NCBI GenBank assembly: GCA_900315285.1
Contig: OMYO01000001.1
Span: 62,001-126,000, forward strand
Source of the DNA: an uncultured Eubacteriales bacterium
Lineage (GTDB): Bacteria; Bacillota; Clostridia; Oscillospirales; Acutalibacteraceae
DNA length: 64,000 bases
Direction of reading: 5' to 3'
Shown here: piece by piece, positions 49,402-57,556 of the stretch
Position numbering within the stretch: position 1 is the first letter of the stretch
How the letters are laid out: each line of letters begins with the position of its first letter
Program-made: the position numbers and the translations under genes
The notes under the pieces: generated by a model
What the model saw: only the letters and a program-made list of their open reading frames with translations
Databases searched by the model: none
Told to the model about the DNA's origin: nothing

Positions 49402-50775
49402 ATGAGCAATTACTACAATGAGTCCATCCGGTTCGACCGCCTCACCGGGGCGCTGAGCCGTGCCATACAGCTTCCCACCATCTCCCATGAAGATGAGACG
49501 CTGACGGACTGGTCCCAGTTTGAGGCCTACCACGACCTCATGAAGGAGACCTATCCGCTGACGTTCTCCCATTTGGAGGTCACGGAAATTTCCAAAGCGT
49601 CCCTGCTCCTCTACTGGAAGGGCTCGGATCCTACGCTTGACCCCATCGGGTTTTGCGCCCATCAGGACGTGGTCCCTGTGGCAGAGGGCACGGAGCAGGA
49701 CTGGAAATACCCGCCGTTCTCCGGGACGAATGATGGAGAGTTCATCTATGGCCGCGGCGCCATCGACATGAAGAACCACCTCCTCGCCCTTCTCGAATCC
49801 GTGGAGAGCCTGCTGGAGGAAGGATATGAGCCGAAGCGTGGCATCTGCCTCCTGTTCGGCCACAATGAGGAGATCGTCTCAGGCAGTTCCAACGGCGCTG
49901 CCGCCATAGCCGAGGAACTGGAACGCCGCGGCATGCAACTGGACAGCATCGTGGATGAGGGCGGTGCCATATTCCCGGCCAAGATCCCCCATCTGCTGGA
50001 CGCCCGACTCGCCGCCATTGGCATTGCGGAAAAGGGCTACGCCGACGTCCGCGTCACCGTTGAGGGAAAGGGCGGTCACTCTTCCACCCCGCCGCAGCAC
50101 TCCGCCGTCGGCATCCTCGCAAAGAAAATTGCCAACTTGGAGAAGCACCCGTTCAAGGGCGCCATGCCAGTCTACCTTGTGGAACTCCTTGAGGAAATCG
50201 GCGGTCATATGACGCTGCCTGGCCGCATTCTCACGAAGAATGTCGGGGCACTGCGTCCTATCTTGGTTCCTATCATGTGCAAAATTCAAGGCGCTAACGG
50301 CCTCGTCCAGACCACCCAGTGTGTCACCATGGCACAGGGTTCCCCCGCCGGCAACATCATGCCGGAGAAGGCCAGTGCGGTCATCAACTGCCGCATGATG
50401 CAGGGCACAACACTCCAGGATGTCCTCGACCACATTGAAAAATACATGGGCGGCAAGGGCACTACGGTAGAGCTCATCAAGGGCAAAGAGGCGAGCATCA
50501 TCTCCCCTACGGACACCCGGGCATTTGAGACTTTGTCCAAGCTGTCCCACGAGGCGGGCGACGACATTATCACCGCCCCGTACCTCGACATGGGCGGCAC
50601 AGACTGCTACCACTACGAGAATGTCTGCAGCAACATCTATCGCTTCGCCCCGTTCACCTACACCCCGGAAATCATCGGCGCCGAGCACGGCACCAATGAG
50701 CGCATGCCCCTTGGGGAGTTCGACAAGGGAACCCGGTTCTTTAAGCGGTATATGAGGATCATGACGAGCGAATAA
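49402..50775 (+). CDS. M20-family metallopeptidase (carboxypeptidase S / PM20D1 type)
   Basis: This 457-residue dinuclear zinc peptidase shows GFCAHQDVVPV (first metal ligand), the bridging aspartate in IYGRGAIDMKNHLLA, the catalytic glutamate pair in FGHNEEIVSG, DEGGAIF, and a dimerisation domain with EGKGGHSSTPP. The closing histidine ligand lies in GAEHGTNERMPLG. No signal peptide is present. This subgroup hydrolyses or makes N-acyl amino acids and dipeptides; the substrate here is unknown. It is coupled to nrdR and ends in a strong terminator. Confidence 0.88.
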   Translation: MSNYYNESIRFDRLTGALSRAIQLPTISHEDETLTDWSQFEAYHDLMKETYPLTFSHLEVTEISKASLLLYWKGSDPTLDPIGFCAHQDVVPVAEGTEQDWKYPPFSGTNDGEFIYGRGAIDMKNHLLALLESVESLLEEGYEPKRGICLLFGHNEEIVSGSSNGAAAIAEELERRGMQLDSIVDEGGAIFPAKIPHLLDARLAAIGIAEKGYADVRVTVEGKGGHSSTPPQHSAVGILAKKIANLEKHPFKGAMPVYLVELLEEIGGHMTLPGRILTKNVGALRPILVPIMCKIQGANGLVQTTQCVTMAQGSPAGNIMPEKASAVINCRMMQGTTLQDVLDHIEKYMGGKGTTVELIKGKEASIISPTDTRAFETLSKLSHEAGDDIITAPYLDMGGTDCYHYENVCSNIYRFAPFTYTPEIIGAEHGTNERMPLGEFDKGTRFFKRYMRIMTSE

Positions 50776-50790
50776 AAATTTGATAAAGAT

Positions 50791-50830
50791 AGCGGCCTGC
50801 TGGATAATCAGCAGGCCGTTATTTTTGTTT
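50791..50830 (+). terminator. Terminator of the nrdR-M20 unit
   Basis: CGGCCTGCTG pairs perfectly with CAGCAGGCCG around six bases, followed by TTATTTTTGTTT. Element A begins three bases after the tail. Confidence 0.9.
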
Positions 50831-50832
50831 AT

Positions 50833-51127
50833 GGGGCATTTCAGATAAACTGTCCTCTCTATAGGTGAATGGTCCGAATTTACCTAATCGCAAGAATGTC
50901 CGAGGTGGGCGATTCAGTTTTTTCAATTCAAAAGTTCTCCAAATACCGAAAAATCTGGTCCAGCCACACTGAAATTCAGATTTTCCCCTTTTCAAAATCA
51001 TTTTTGACTGAAAAATATTCAGACCAAGTCATGCAAGCAAAGATAGTTTTCCTGAAATTAGGACCAAAAAGGTCGAGAACTTCAGGTTTGGATGAAAAAT
51101 TCTGCAAAAATGACTGAATCGCCCACC
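50833..51127. repeat. Structured two-fold symmetric intergenic element, copy A (295 bp)
   Basis: This copy aligns without net gaps to copy B, which is also 295 bp. The outer left end is GGGGCATTTCAG at 50833. An inner left end GGTGGGCGATTCAGT (50904-50918) is a perfect 15-base inverse of the right end at 51113-51127. Inside lie a 39-base arm (50944-50982), a central 21-base hairpin (51005-51025) and an inverted 39-base arm (51049-51087). The linkers are 23, 22, 23 and 23 bases. The central hairpin sits exactly midway between the two 15-base ends. It lies between two converging M20 peptidase genes. No coding potential is seen. Confidence 0.7.
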
Positions 51128-51148
51128 GGGAGGAAATAATATTCCCAA

Positions 51149-52282
51149 TTAGCCCCTCATCAGCTCCACCACGATCTCCGCAGCACCCGCCATATCCTCA
51201 ATAGACGTATACTCCTCCGTCGAGTGGCTCCGGTTCATGGCACATGCCATGACGATGCCCCGGATTCCGTTCTCATTATAGTGGTTGTTGTCGCTTCCCC
51301 CGAAGGTGTCCCGGAACATAAGCGGCAGTCCGACAGCCTCCACCGCACGCCGGTAGCGCACTGCCACCTCTTCCTCCTCCGAGACACGATAGGCGTGGAA
51401 CTGCTGTTTACAGGTCATTTCTACACGACCGCCATAGTGCTCCGCTGCCGCCTCAAAGGCCTCACGAATGACATCCCGTTGCTGGCTTGCCCTTTCATCC
51501 TCCAGACTCCGGATTTCCCCACGCACCGTGACATGGTCCGGGACAATGTTCGGCGCTGTGCCCCCGGCAATGGTACCAAAGTTCACCGTGGTAATTTCAT
51601 CCACATGCCCGTTGGGCGTTGCCGCCATGGCCTCCGCCGCAATTTTCAGCGCATGGATGCCATCCTCCGGCGCAAAGCCGGCGTGGGCACTCCGACCGAA
51701 GATCTCCACCTGGAAGGACAGTATAGCTGGGGCAGCTAGAGCGGCAGAGCCCACCGGTCCGCTGAGGTCCAAAACATAGGCCATGTCCGCCTGCACCGTA
51801 CTGTAGTCAAACACCGCGCTGCCCTGTGCGTAGGGCTCTTCGGCAGCAGCAATGATCAGCTCAATGCGCGGGTGCGGAATGTTGTTCTCCTGTACGACCG
51901 TCAGCGCCTCCAGAAGCTCAGCCACTGCAGCGGCGTCGTCTGCGCCCAGCACCGTCGTGCCGTCGGAGGTAATGGTGCCGTCCTCGTGGACGACTGCCTT
52001 TTTCCCGACCCCGGGGCTCACCGTGTCCAGATGGGCGCCGAAGAGAATTGGCTTTCCCGGAGCTGTGGCCTCGAGTACCGCGTGGAGATTCCCTGAGCCG
52101 TCCTCCGAGGTGACGCCGCAGTTCTCCTGGATTTTGGGCGATGCATGATCCTCCGTGACCGTCAGTCCCAGTTCCCGCAGACGACGTGTGACATAGTCCG
52201 CCATGGTCCGCTCGTGGAACGACTCCGCGTCAATGGCCACAAGGGACGCAAACTGCCTAACAAGACGGTTACGGTCTACCAT
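51149..52282 (-). CDS. M20-family peptidase, PepT-like
   Basis: This 377-residue peptidase resembles tripeptidase T and related enzymes: ILFGAHLDTVSPG with the first metal ligand, the bridging aspartate in VLGADDAAAVA, the catalytic AAAEEPYAQGS, a dimerisation domain with FGRSAHAGFAPEDG, and a final histidine ligand in MNRSHSTEEYTSI. No signal peptide is present. The ATG has GAGGAGG upstream, and the gene is the last of a four-gene minus-strand unit. It would release amino acids from short peptides in the cytoplasm. Confidence 0.88.
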   Translation of the reverse strand: MVDRNRLVRQFASLVAIDAESFHERTMADYVTRRLRELGLTVTEDHASPKIQENCGVTSEDGSGNLHAVLEATAPGKPILFGAHLDTVSPGVGKKAVVHEDGTITSDGTTVLGADDAAAVAELLEALTVVQENNIPHPRIELIIAAAEEPYAQGSAVFDYSTVQADMAYVLDLSGPVGSAALAAPAILSFQVEIFGRSAHAGFAPEDGIHALKIAAEAMAATPNGHVDEITTVNFGTIAGGTAPNIVPDHVTVRGEIRSLEDERASQQRDVIREAFEAAAEHYGGRVEMTCKQQFHAYRVSEEEEVAVRYRRAVEAVGLPLMFRDTFGGSDNNHYNENGIRGIVMACAMNRSHSTEEYTSIEDMAGAAEIVVELMRG

Positions 52283-52291
52283 AACTCCTCC

Positions 52292-53245
52292 TCAAAGATT
52301 GTTTGCCGACGAGGCAATGGCAATGCACAGGGCTGCCTGCTGGGCATCCCAGAGATTGTTATTACGATAAGCCCCCTCAATGGAGGCAATATATGCCGCA
52401 TGCAGAAGGCGGATTCGCTTATTCACAGAAAATACACCGCTGTAGCCCTTTAAGTTGCAGAGATAATTATCGGCGCGGAAGAGATCCTCCACGACCTCCG
52501 AGATATCTCCCGGCAGCATGGAGAGAAGGGCAAAAACGCCGTAGGCATAGGAGTCTCCGAGGCGATAGTGCTTTGTCTCCAGGGAGTCGTAGAATTCCAC
52601 ATTGCGGGCGGCGCGTTCCTTCGCGTCTCCTGGGCCCATGGCAAGGACCATACTCTGGGCCTCCAGGGCATCATCGAGATAAAATTCCTCTTTCAGGGCA
52701 GAGAGAATGACCTCAGCGTCCCAGACGGCGGTATGCTCCTTGATGCTGGCACCATTTTTCATATCGGCAATGGCAAAGAGTGTGGAGGGCATACTGACGT
52801 CCTCCTCCACGTCGAGGAGTTTTCTCCGGTTCAGAAAACCAGCAATATTGTTGGCGCGTTCTGCCACCTCCGCATACTCCGAACTGTCCGCCATATCCGA
52901 GGCAAACATAGAAGTTATGGCGAGGAACGGAGAGCCTGGGAAATAGTCCCGCAGGGCAGCAAAAAGTGCCACAGAGCGGCGCAGTTTTTCCTGGGGTTTC
53001 TCATCCGCCGCAAGCATGGTGATGACCGGGACAACAGCAGCGCCCCGGAATTCCGATGGGCTCTCAGAGGCCTTCAGCAGTTCCCGCGATGCGGCGAGAC
53101 TCTCCTCCGTTGCTATTTTTTGTCGGTCGGTCAAGACAGCGGCACAGATGGGATAGACAGAGACGTCCTCCCGTCCAAAATAGTCGTGGAGAACCCGCCG
53201 GTTCTCCACAAAACTCTCACAGAGCATGGCAAGCGAATTGCTCAT
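52292..53245 (-). CDS. DUF4003-like protein
   Basis: This 317-residue, largely helical cytoplasmic protein resembles DUF4003-family proteins by length and by a pattern of paired helices with conserved acidic residues (SMPSTLFAIADMKNG, ALEAQSMVLAMGPGDAKERAARN given by its ends, and YRLGDSYAYGVFALLSML). The function is not known. Its ATG overlaps the stop of the preceding gene by four bases, with AAGGAG eight bases upstream. It lies nine bases before the PepT-like peptidase. Confidence 0.5.
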   Translation of the reverse strand: MSNSLAMLCESFVENRRVLHDYFGREDVSVYPICAAVLTDRQKIATEESLAASRELLKASESPSEFRGAAVVPVITMLAADEKPQEKLRRSVALFAALRDYFPGSPFLAITSMFASDMADSSEYAEVAERANNIAGFLNRRKLLDVEEDVSMPSTLFAIADMKNGASIKEHTAVWDAEVILSALKEEFYLDDALEAQSMVLAMGPGDAKERAARNVEFYDSLETKHYRLGDSYAYGVFALLSMLPGDISEVVEDLFRADNYLCNLKGYSGVFSVNKRIRLLHAAYIASIEGAYRNNNLWDAQQAALCIAIASSANNL

Positions 53246-53664
53246 TTTGAAAACTCCTTCGGGAAGAGCACCTCTTCCACAAATTCGGCAGCGTCGGTAA
53301 TACAGTCCGGACATGCCCGGAGGACATTGCCGGTACCAACACCCTTCAAGTCATAACAGCGGGTGGCGCTGTTGCGCTCCTGGAACTTCTTTACGATTTC
53401 CCGGGAGAGGCGGTAAGTGGCGCCCTTTGTGGTGCCGCCGGCGGCCATTCCACCGCTGTTCACCATTCCGGCCAACAGACATGCGCCGGAGAGCGCGCCG
53501 CAGGTGCCCTCCATGCCGCCCATTCCGAGGCCGAGTCCCTCGGCCATGCGGAACATGGTGTTCTCGTCAATACCGACGAGGTCACAGTAGGTGCAGGCGA
53601 CGGCCTGAGCACAGTTATAGCCTTTGTTGTGGCGTTCAATAGTCTGACTGATACGGGACTCCAT
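53242..53664 (-). CDS. C_GCAxxG_C_C-family redox-type protein
   Basis: This 140-residue protein has the defining cysteine pattern of the family: YNCAQAVACTYCD, then GTCGALSGACLLAG (the GCAxxG region in the form CGALSG), and a final ACPDCITDAAEFVEE. Members are found in anaerobes, often near redox enzymes, and are thought to bind a metal or cofactor; no activity is established. GAGGAG precedes the ATG. It lies two bases after the TPR gene and overlaps the DUF4003-like gene. Confidence 0.8.
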   Translation of the reverse strand: MESRISQTIERHNKGYNCAQAVACTYCDLVGIDENTMFRMAEGLGLGMGGMEGTCGALSGACLLAGMVNSGGMAAGGTTKGATYRLSREIVKKFQERNSATRCYDLKGVGTGNVLRACPDCITDAAEFVEEVLFPKEFSK

Positions 53665-53666
53665 GA

Positions 53667-54482
53667 TTATTTCTCCTCGTTTTTCTTGCTGTTCTCCTCA
53701 AACTTTTTAAAGGCCTCACCCTGTTTCAGGTCGTAGATGATGTCCAGGAACCGCTTGGCATGTTCCTCATCTCCCTGGGCGCGGGCAGCCTCCACCTGAA
53801 GGCAGGCCGTTGTGAGAACGTCCGGGTCAGGAGTAATGGGGAAGCCATACTCCTTGGAGAGGGCAAGAAGCTCGTCGTCAGTGGGCATGTGGGTCTTCTC
53901 CGGATGCTTCTTCTGCAGGGCGGCAAGGCCGTTCAGGGCGTCCTCGCTCTGCTCGTAGAGCATGGACATGCCGTAGCAGGAGATGGAGGCCGGAACCACA
54001 TCTTTGTCAGCATAATAAGCGCCGAGGTTTCGGTATGCCTGACCGAGCTCCTCACTGTGGAAGATATTCGGGAACGCAGCCATAGTGTACTCGTAGAACT
54101 TATCCTGGTCATGCTTAAGTGCATAGGCCTCCGCCATGGCGAGCTGTGCCTTGGCGCTGACCGGATTCCACTTCATTGCCTTTTCGAGGTTGGCAATGGC
54201 GGCGTCAAGATCCCCGAGGTTCATGTGCAGCGTGGCGGTGAAGACATAGATGAGCGAGATGGGCTCACGGATCCACTGGAGATCCTCGGTGTCCTCCCGG
54301 ACCGAATAGAGAAGATATTCAAATTCCTCATCAAAGGCGACCGGGGTCTTGCCCTCCTCCGCCTTGTAAGCGTCGTCAGTCTCAATGGTGTGGATGATTT
54401 CCTGCATGATGGGCAGGGCTTTCAGGTCGTTGCCATTCATCATGTCATTCATGGCTTCCTGAAGTTTTGGCATATAGTCCAT
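53667..54482 (-). CDS. TPR-repeat protein, function unknown
   Basis: This 271-residue acidic cytoplasmic protein has at least two tetratricopeptide-like helical pairs (YVFTATLHMNLGDLDAAIANLEKAMKWNP, given by its ends, and AYRNLGAYYADKDVVPASISCYGMSMLYE, likewise), plus weaker repeats on both sides. Such repeats form protein-binding surfaces. It is the first gene of the unit TPR, C_GCAxxG_C_C, DUF4003-like, PepT-like. The N-terminus MDYMPKLQEAMNDMMNGN is amphipathic. No specific function can be assigned. Confidence 0.65.
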   Translation of the reverse strand: MDYMPKLQEAMNDMMNGNDLKALPIMQEIIHTIETDDAYKAEEGKTPVAFDEEFEYLLYSVREDTEDLQWIREPISLIYVFTATLHMNLGDLDAAIANLEKAMKWNPVSAKAQLAMAEAYALKHDQDKFYEYTMAAFPNIFHSEELGQAYRNLGAYYADKDVVPASISCYGMSMLYEQSEDALNGLAALQKKHPEKTHMPTDDELLALSKEYGFPITPDPDVLTTACLQVEAARAQGDEEHAKRFLDIIYDLKQGEAFKKFEENSKKNEEK

Positions 54483-54519
54483 AACGGGTCACTCCCAATT
54501 CCATAATATATCCGAAATA

Positions 54520-55512
54520 TTATATCATACTTGATAAATCGTTATCAATTCCGCGGGCGCAGCGATCCCGGGCAATGCAGCCCTCACACTGGGGATTTTT
54601 TCCGCAGCTCAGAGCATAGAATTTTTTTAGTGTCCGCACATTGCAGGGGATGCCTCCGGTCTGCAGCTGACCGAAGACTTTTCGCATGCACTCCTCATCC
54701 GGGGCGGGATCATAGGCAAGGCCGAGCTTGCGACTGCTGAAAAGGTCGCGGAGGCCGCCATCCTGGAGAATGTCCTCATTGCGGAAGAAATCCGGCAGAG
54801 CCTCCTCTTGGGTGAGCTCCGCCCGCTCTGACTCCGGCACCTGGGAGAAAACCCACTCCTCTATGTCGGAGAACAGCTTCCGGAAATGGATGCGGGACAG
54901 ATACTTCCGGTGGTACAGAGGCCCCGGAGCATTGATGAGCCCCATATACTCCAGGTCTTTGCTGTCATCCGGTGGGAACGGGAAAGAGATCCGATAGCTT
55001 GGAAGCTCCAGCGAGAAACCGACTATGCTGTCATCGCGAAAATCCTGACGGTAGTAGGGAACTACATCGCGCACCGTCTGATCCTTCCAGGGCATTTTGC
55101 TGACCCACTGGAAGCTGAGGTAGTGTCCCTCCCGGCTGTCATAGCACCAGTTGTCAATGGAGAAATCATAGGGTTCCCGCACCGGGTAGACCGAGAAAGG
55201 CACCGAGTCCAGAGAGAACCCGTCCTCATCTCTCCCTGTCTCCGTTGTGGCGGGCGATTCACCTTCGGACAGGTAAAGACGGTCCGTCCCCAGCACATAC
55301 TGTCTTCCCCCTATCACAAACACCGGTGAGCGCGGAATGGCAGCGGTCTTGCCCGCCTGCTTGTCCGGACTGGAGGGCCGGTCAAAATACAGAACGTGCT
55401 GATAGTCCGGCACATAGATGTTCTGAATTTCTGCCCCTTTAAAGAATTCGATAATGGCAGAGTAGTGCTGCCAAAAGAATGCCTCGTGGATAAAACGATA
55501 ATCCGACGGCAT
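54520..55512 (-). CDS. Unknown protein with C-terminal four-cysteine cluster
   Basis: I do not recognise this 330-residue protein. It has no signal peptide or membrane segment and is rich in aromatic residues and aspartate. The last 40 residues hold CGKNPQCEGCIARDRC, a C-x5-C-x2-C-x5-C arrangement close to the C-x6-C-x2-C-x5-C iron-sulfur loop of endonuclease III and some radical-type enzymes. A metal site is therefore likely. An ATG at 55512 is used; a GTG three codons earlier is possible. It precedes the TPR gene by 37 bp and is followed by no hairpin, so it may be part of that unit. Confidence 0.55.
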   Translation of the reverse strand: MPSDYRFIHEAFFWQHYSAIIEFFKGAEIQNIYVPDYQHVLYFDRPSSPDKQAGKTAAIPRSPVFVIGGRQYVLGTDRLYLSEGESPATTETGRDEDGFSLDSVPFSVYPVREPYDFSIDNWCYDSREGHYLSFQWVSKMPWKDQTVRDVVPYYRQDFRDDSIVGFSLELPSYRISFPFPPDDSKDLEYMGLINAPGPLYHRKYLSRIHFRKLFSDIEEWVFSQVPESERAELTQEEALPDFFRNEDILQDGGLRDLFSSRKLGLAYDPAPDEECMRKVFGQLQTGGIPCNVRTLKKFYALSCGKNPQCEGCIARDRCARGIDNDLSSMI

Positions 55513-55634
55513 AGTTCTCACCCCATTTCACCTTCACACTAACAGATTCTCCCGCAGGATTCAACGCAAGAACGTGATGAAAAGGGGGCTTTCTTATGAT
55601 AGAATAAGATAAATCTATTCAAGGATGTGGATTC

Positions 55635-57047
55635 ATGAGCGACAACAATCAATTACTTGACAGGGACCGGCTGGCGGACGCCCGCTCCACCCTGCAGAAG
55701 AGGCGGTCCCGGCTCTCCAGCCGGCACCACATGTCCATTCCGTGGCATGACCTCGTGGAGACCCCGAGCGACGAGGAGAGCTTTGTCCCCGCCTCCGCCG
55801 CCACACTGAAAGAGAAGACTACCCTGGTCGGGCGGGTCGGCCTCATGTTTCTGGCCGTGGGAACCGGTGCCTGGAGAATTCGAGAATCCATGAACACCGT
55901 GGCCAGATCACTGGGCGTCACCTGCTCCGCCGACGTCGGACTCCTCTCCCTGGACTACACCTGCTTTGACGGCAGTGAGTCCTACAGCGAGTGCCTGGCA
56001 CTCCACACTTCCGGTGTCAACACCGACAAGCTCTGGTCGCTGGAGGTCTTCGTCCGGGAATTCCCCGAGAAGGCGGACAAGCTGACCGTGGAGCAAATCC
56101 ATCAAATTCTGGACGAAATCAACAAGAAGCCCGGCAACTACAAGCCGTGGAATGTGGGTCTCGCATCGGCCATCGCGTGCTGCGCATTCACATTTTTGCT
56201 CGGCGGCGGTCTCCCGGAGATGATTCTTGCCTTCATCGGCGCCGGCCTCGGCAACTGGCTCCGCCGCCGTATGCTCGACAAGCACATCGCCCTTATCGGA
56301 TGTATCATTGCCAGCGTCGCCCTCGCCTGCTGCGCCTATGTCGGCTGTTATCAACTCGGCCACCTCATCTGGCCCACGTTCTTCGCGGAGGCCAACAAGG
56401 CGGGCTACATCTGCGCCATGCTGTTCATCATTCCAGGGTTCCCGCTCATCACCGGCGGCATAGACCTTGCCAAGCTCGACATGCGTTCCGGCCTCGAGCG
56501 TCTGGCCTATGCCCTGTTCATGATCACCGTGGCAACCCTCACCGGCTGGGTCACCGCCCTTGCCCTCCAGTTCCATCCGGCGGACTTCGTACAGCTCCAG
56601 CTCGGCCCGGTTGCGTACTGCCTGCTCCGCCTCGTGGCAAGTTTCTTCGGGGTATACGGATTCTCTCTTATGTTCAACTCTCCCCGGAAAATGGCCGCTC
56701 TGGCCGGTCTCATCGGCATGTTCTCCAACACGCTGCGCCTGGAGCTCGGTGAGCTCGCCCACCTGCCCGTCGGCATCTGTGCCTTTATCGGAGCCTTCCT
56801 TGCCGGCCTCCTGGCATTCCTCGCCAAGCGGAAAGTCGGCTACCCGCGCATTTCCCTCACCGTTCCGTCCATCGTCATCATGGTTCCCGGTCTGTACATG
56901 TACCGTGGCATCTACTACCTTGGACTAAACAACATCTCCGACGGCGGTATGTGGCTCACAAAAGCTGTGCTCATGGTCATGGCGCTTCCGCTGGGTCTTG
57001 TCATTGTACAGGTTCTCACGGACAAGGAGTTCCGGACCTGCAGCTGA
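55635..57047 (+). CDS. Threonine/serine exporter-family protein (ThrE)
   Basis: This 470-residue protein is the fused form of the ThrE family. Residues about 60-170 form the cytoplasmic DUF1212-type domain (AWRIRESMNTVARSLGV), and about ten hydrophobic segments follow, including FIIPGFPLITGGIDLAKLDM and a second half that corresponds to the ThrE_2 domain (PSIVIMVPGLYMYRG). Members export threonine and serine. The N-terminal 60 residues are basic and hydrophilic and not part of the domain. A terminator follows directly. Confidence 0.88.
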   Translation: MSDNNQLLDRDRLADARSTLQKRRSRLSSRHHMSIPWHDLVETPSDEESFVPASAATLKEKTTLVGRVGLMFLAVGTGAWRIRESMNTVARSLGVTCSADVGLLSLDYTCFDGSESYSECLALHTSGVNTDKLWSLEVFVREFPEKADKLTVEQIHQILDEINKKPGNYKPWNVGLASAIACCAFTFLLGGGLPEMILAFIGAGLGNWLRRRMLDKHIALIGCIIASVALACCAYVGCYQLGHLIWPTFFAEANKAGYICAMLFIIPGFPLITGGIDLAKLDMRSGLERLAYALFMITVATLTGWVTALALQFHPADFVQLQLGPVAYCLLRLVASFFGVYGFSLMFNSPRKMAALAGLIGMFSNTLRLELGELAHLPVGICAFIGAFLAGLLAFLAKRKVGYPRISLTVPSIVIMVPGLYMYRGIYYLGLNNISDGGMWLTKAVLMVMALPLGLVIVQVLTDKEFRTCS

Positions 57048-57066
57048 TCAATTTGAAAATGTTTAT

Positions 57067-57097
57067 GCCGCCGGCGTTGTGCGTCGGCGGTTTTTTT
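57067..57097 (+). terminator. Terminator of the ThrE gene
   Basis: CCGCCG pairs with CGGCGG and is followed by TTTTTTTG. Element B begins 12 bases later. Confidence 0.85.
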
Positions 57098-57109
57098 GTT
57101 GGTGTTTTT

Positions 57110-57404
57110 GGGGCGATTCAGTCAAACTATCATTTTAATCACTATCCGGTCCTAATTTACTCTGATTTTGCCGGTGTGGAAACCGTTGCTTCGGTCTGAC
57201 CTTACCACAGATTTCAGACTCCGACCGAATATTTTGCGCTGGCGTACTGAACTTCAGACCAGTCCATCCTTTTCATTCCTTTTGGTCCGAAAAGATTTCG
57301 GACCACGGCAGGAAAATAAGGTTAGTTTAACTGAAATTCAGGCTGACTGGACCAGAATCTTCAGTTTTTGAAGAAATTTTGAGGGAAATTGACTGAATCG
57401 CCCC
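57110..57404. repeat. Structured two-fold symmetric intergenic element, copy B (295 bp)
   Basis: The ends are a perfect 16-base inverted repeat, GGGGCGATTCAGTCAA at 57110-57125 and its complement at 57389-57404. Inside are a hairpin GGTCTGA/TCAGAC(T) at 57193-57220, an arm at about 57222-57260 ending TTCAGACC, a central hairpin GGTCCGAA/TTCGGACC at 57284-57304, and a right arm at 57328-57366 with ends AACTGAA/TTCAGTT. The linkers 57261-57283, 57305-57327 and 57367-57389 are each 23 bases. It fills the space between the convergent ThrE and CHAP genes and is bounded by their terminators. It has no coding potential and no obvious target duplication. Confidence 0.75.
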
Positions 57405-57412
57405 ATCTTACC

Positions 57413-57463
57413 CCAAAAAGCCAAGGCGGCCAGCCCTTACCGGGCTGACCGCCTTGACTCTTT
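57413..57463. terminator. Bidirectional terminator after the CHAP gene
   Basis: CAAGGCGGCCAGCCC pairs with GGGCTGACCGCCTTG (one mismatch) around five bases. The minus strand continues with CTTTTTGG, the plus strand with ACTCTTTC. The 57,464-57,556 stretch beyond has a weak inverted repeat (GGGCAG/CTGCCC) and no gene. Confidence 0.85.
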
Positions 57464-57556
57464 CACAAACACACGGGGGTCCGCATGCTTTCCGCGGGCA
57501 GTGGCAACAGAAAAATCTGCCCGCTGTATTCGAACAGCTTACAAGAGTTGGAGCTA

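Noticed and set aside
50833-57404. The regular linkers could suggest a CRISPR array
   Set aside because: Hairpin modules differ in sequence and length (17 to 51 bases), ends are inverted rather than direct repeats, and there are no cas genes.
57110-57404. Target-site duplication flanking element B as proof of transposition
   Set aside because: The bases on the two sides (TGTTTTT and ATCTTAC) do not match, so mobility is not demonstrated by the sequence.
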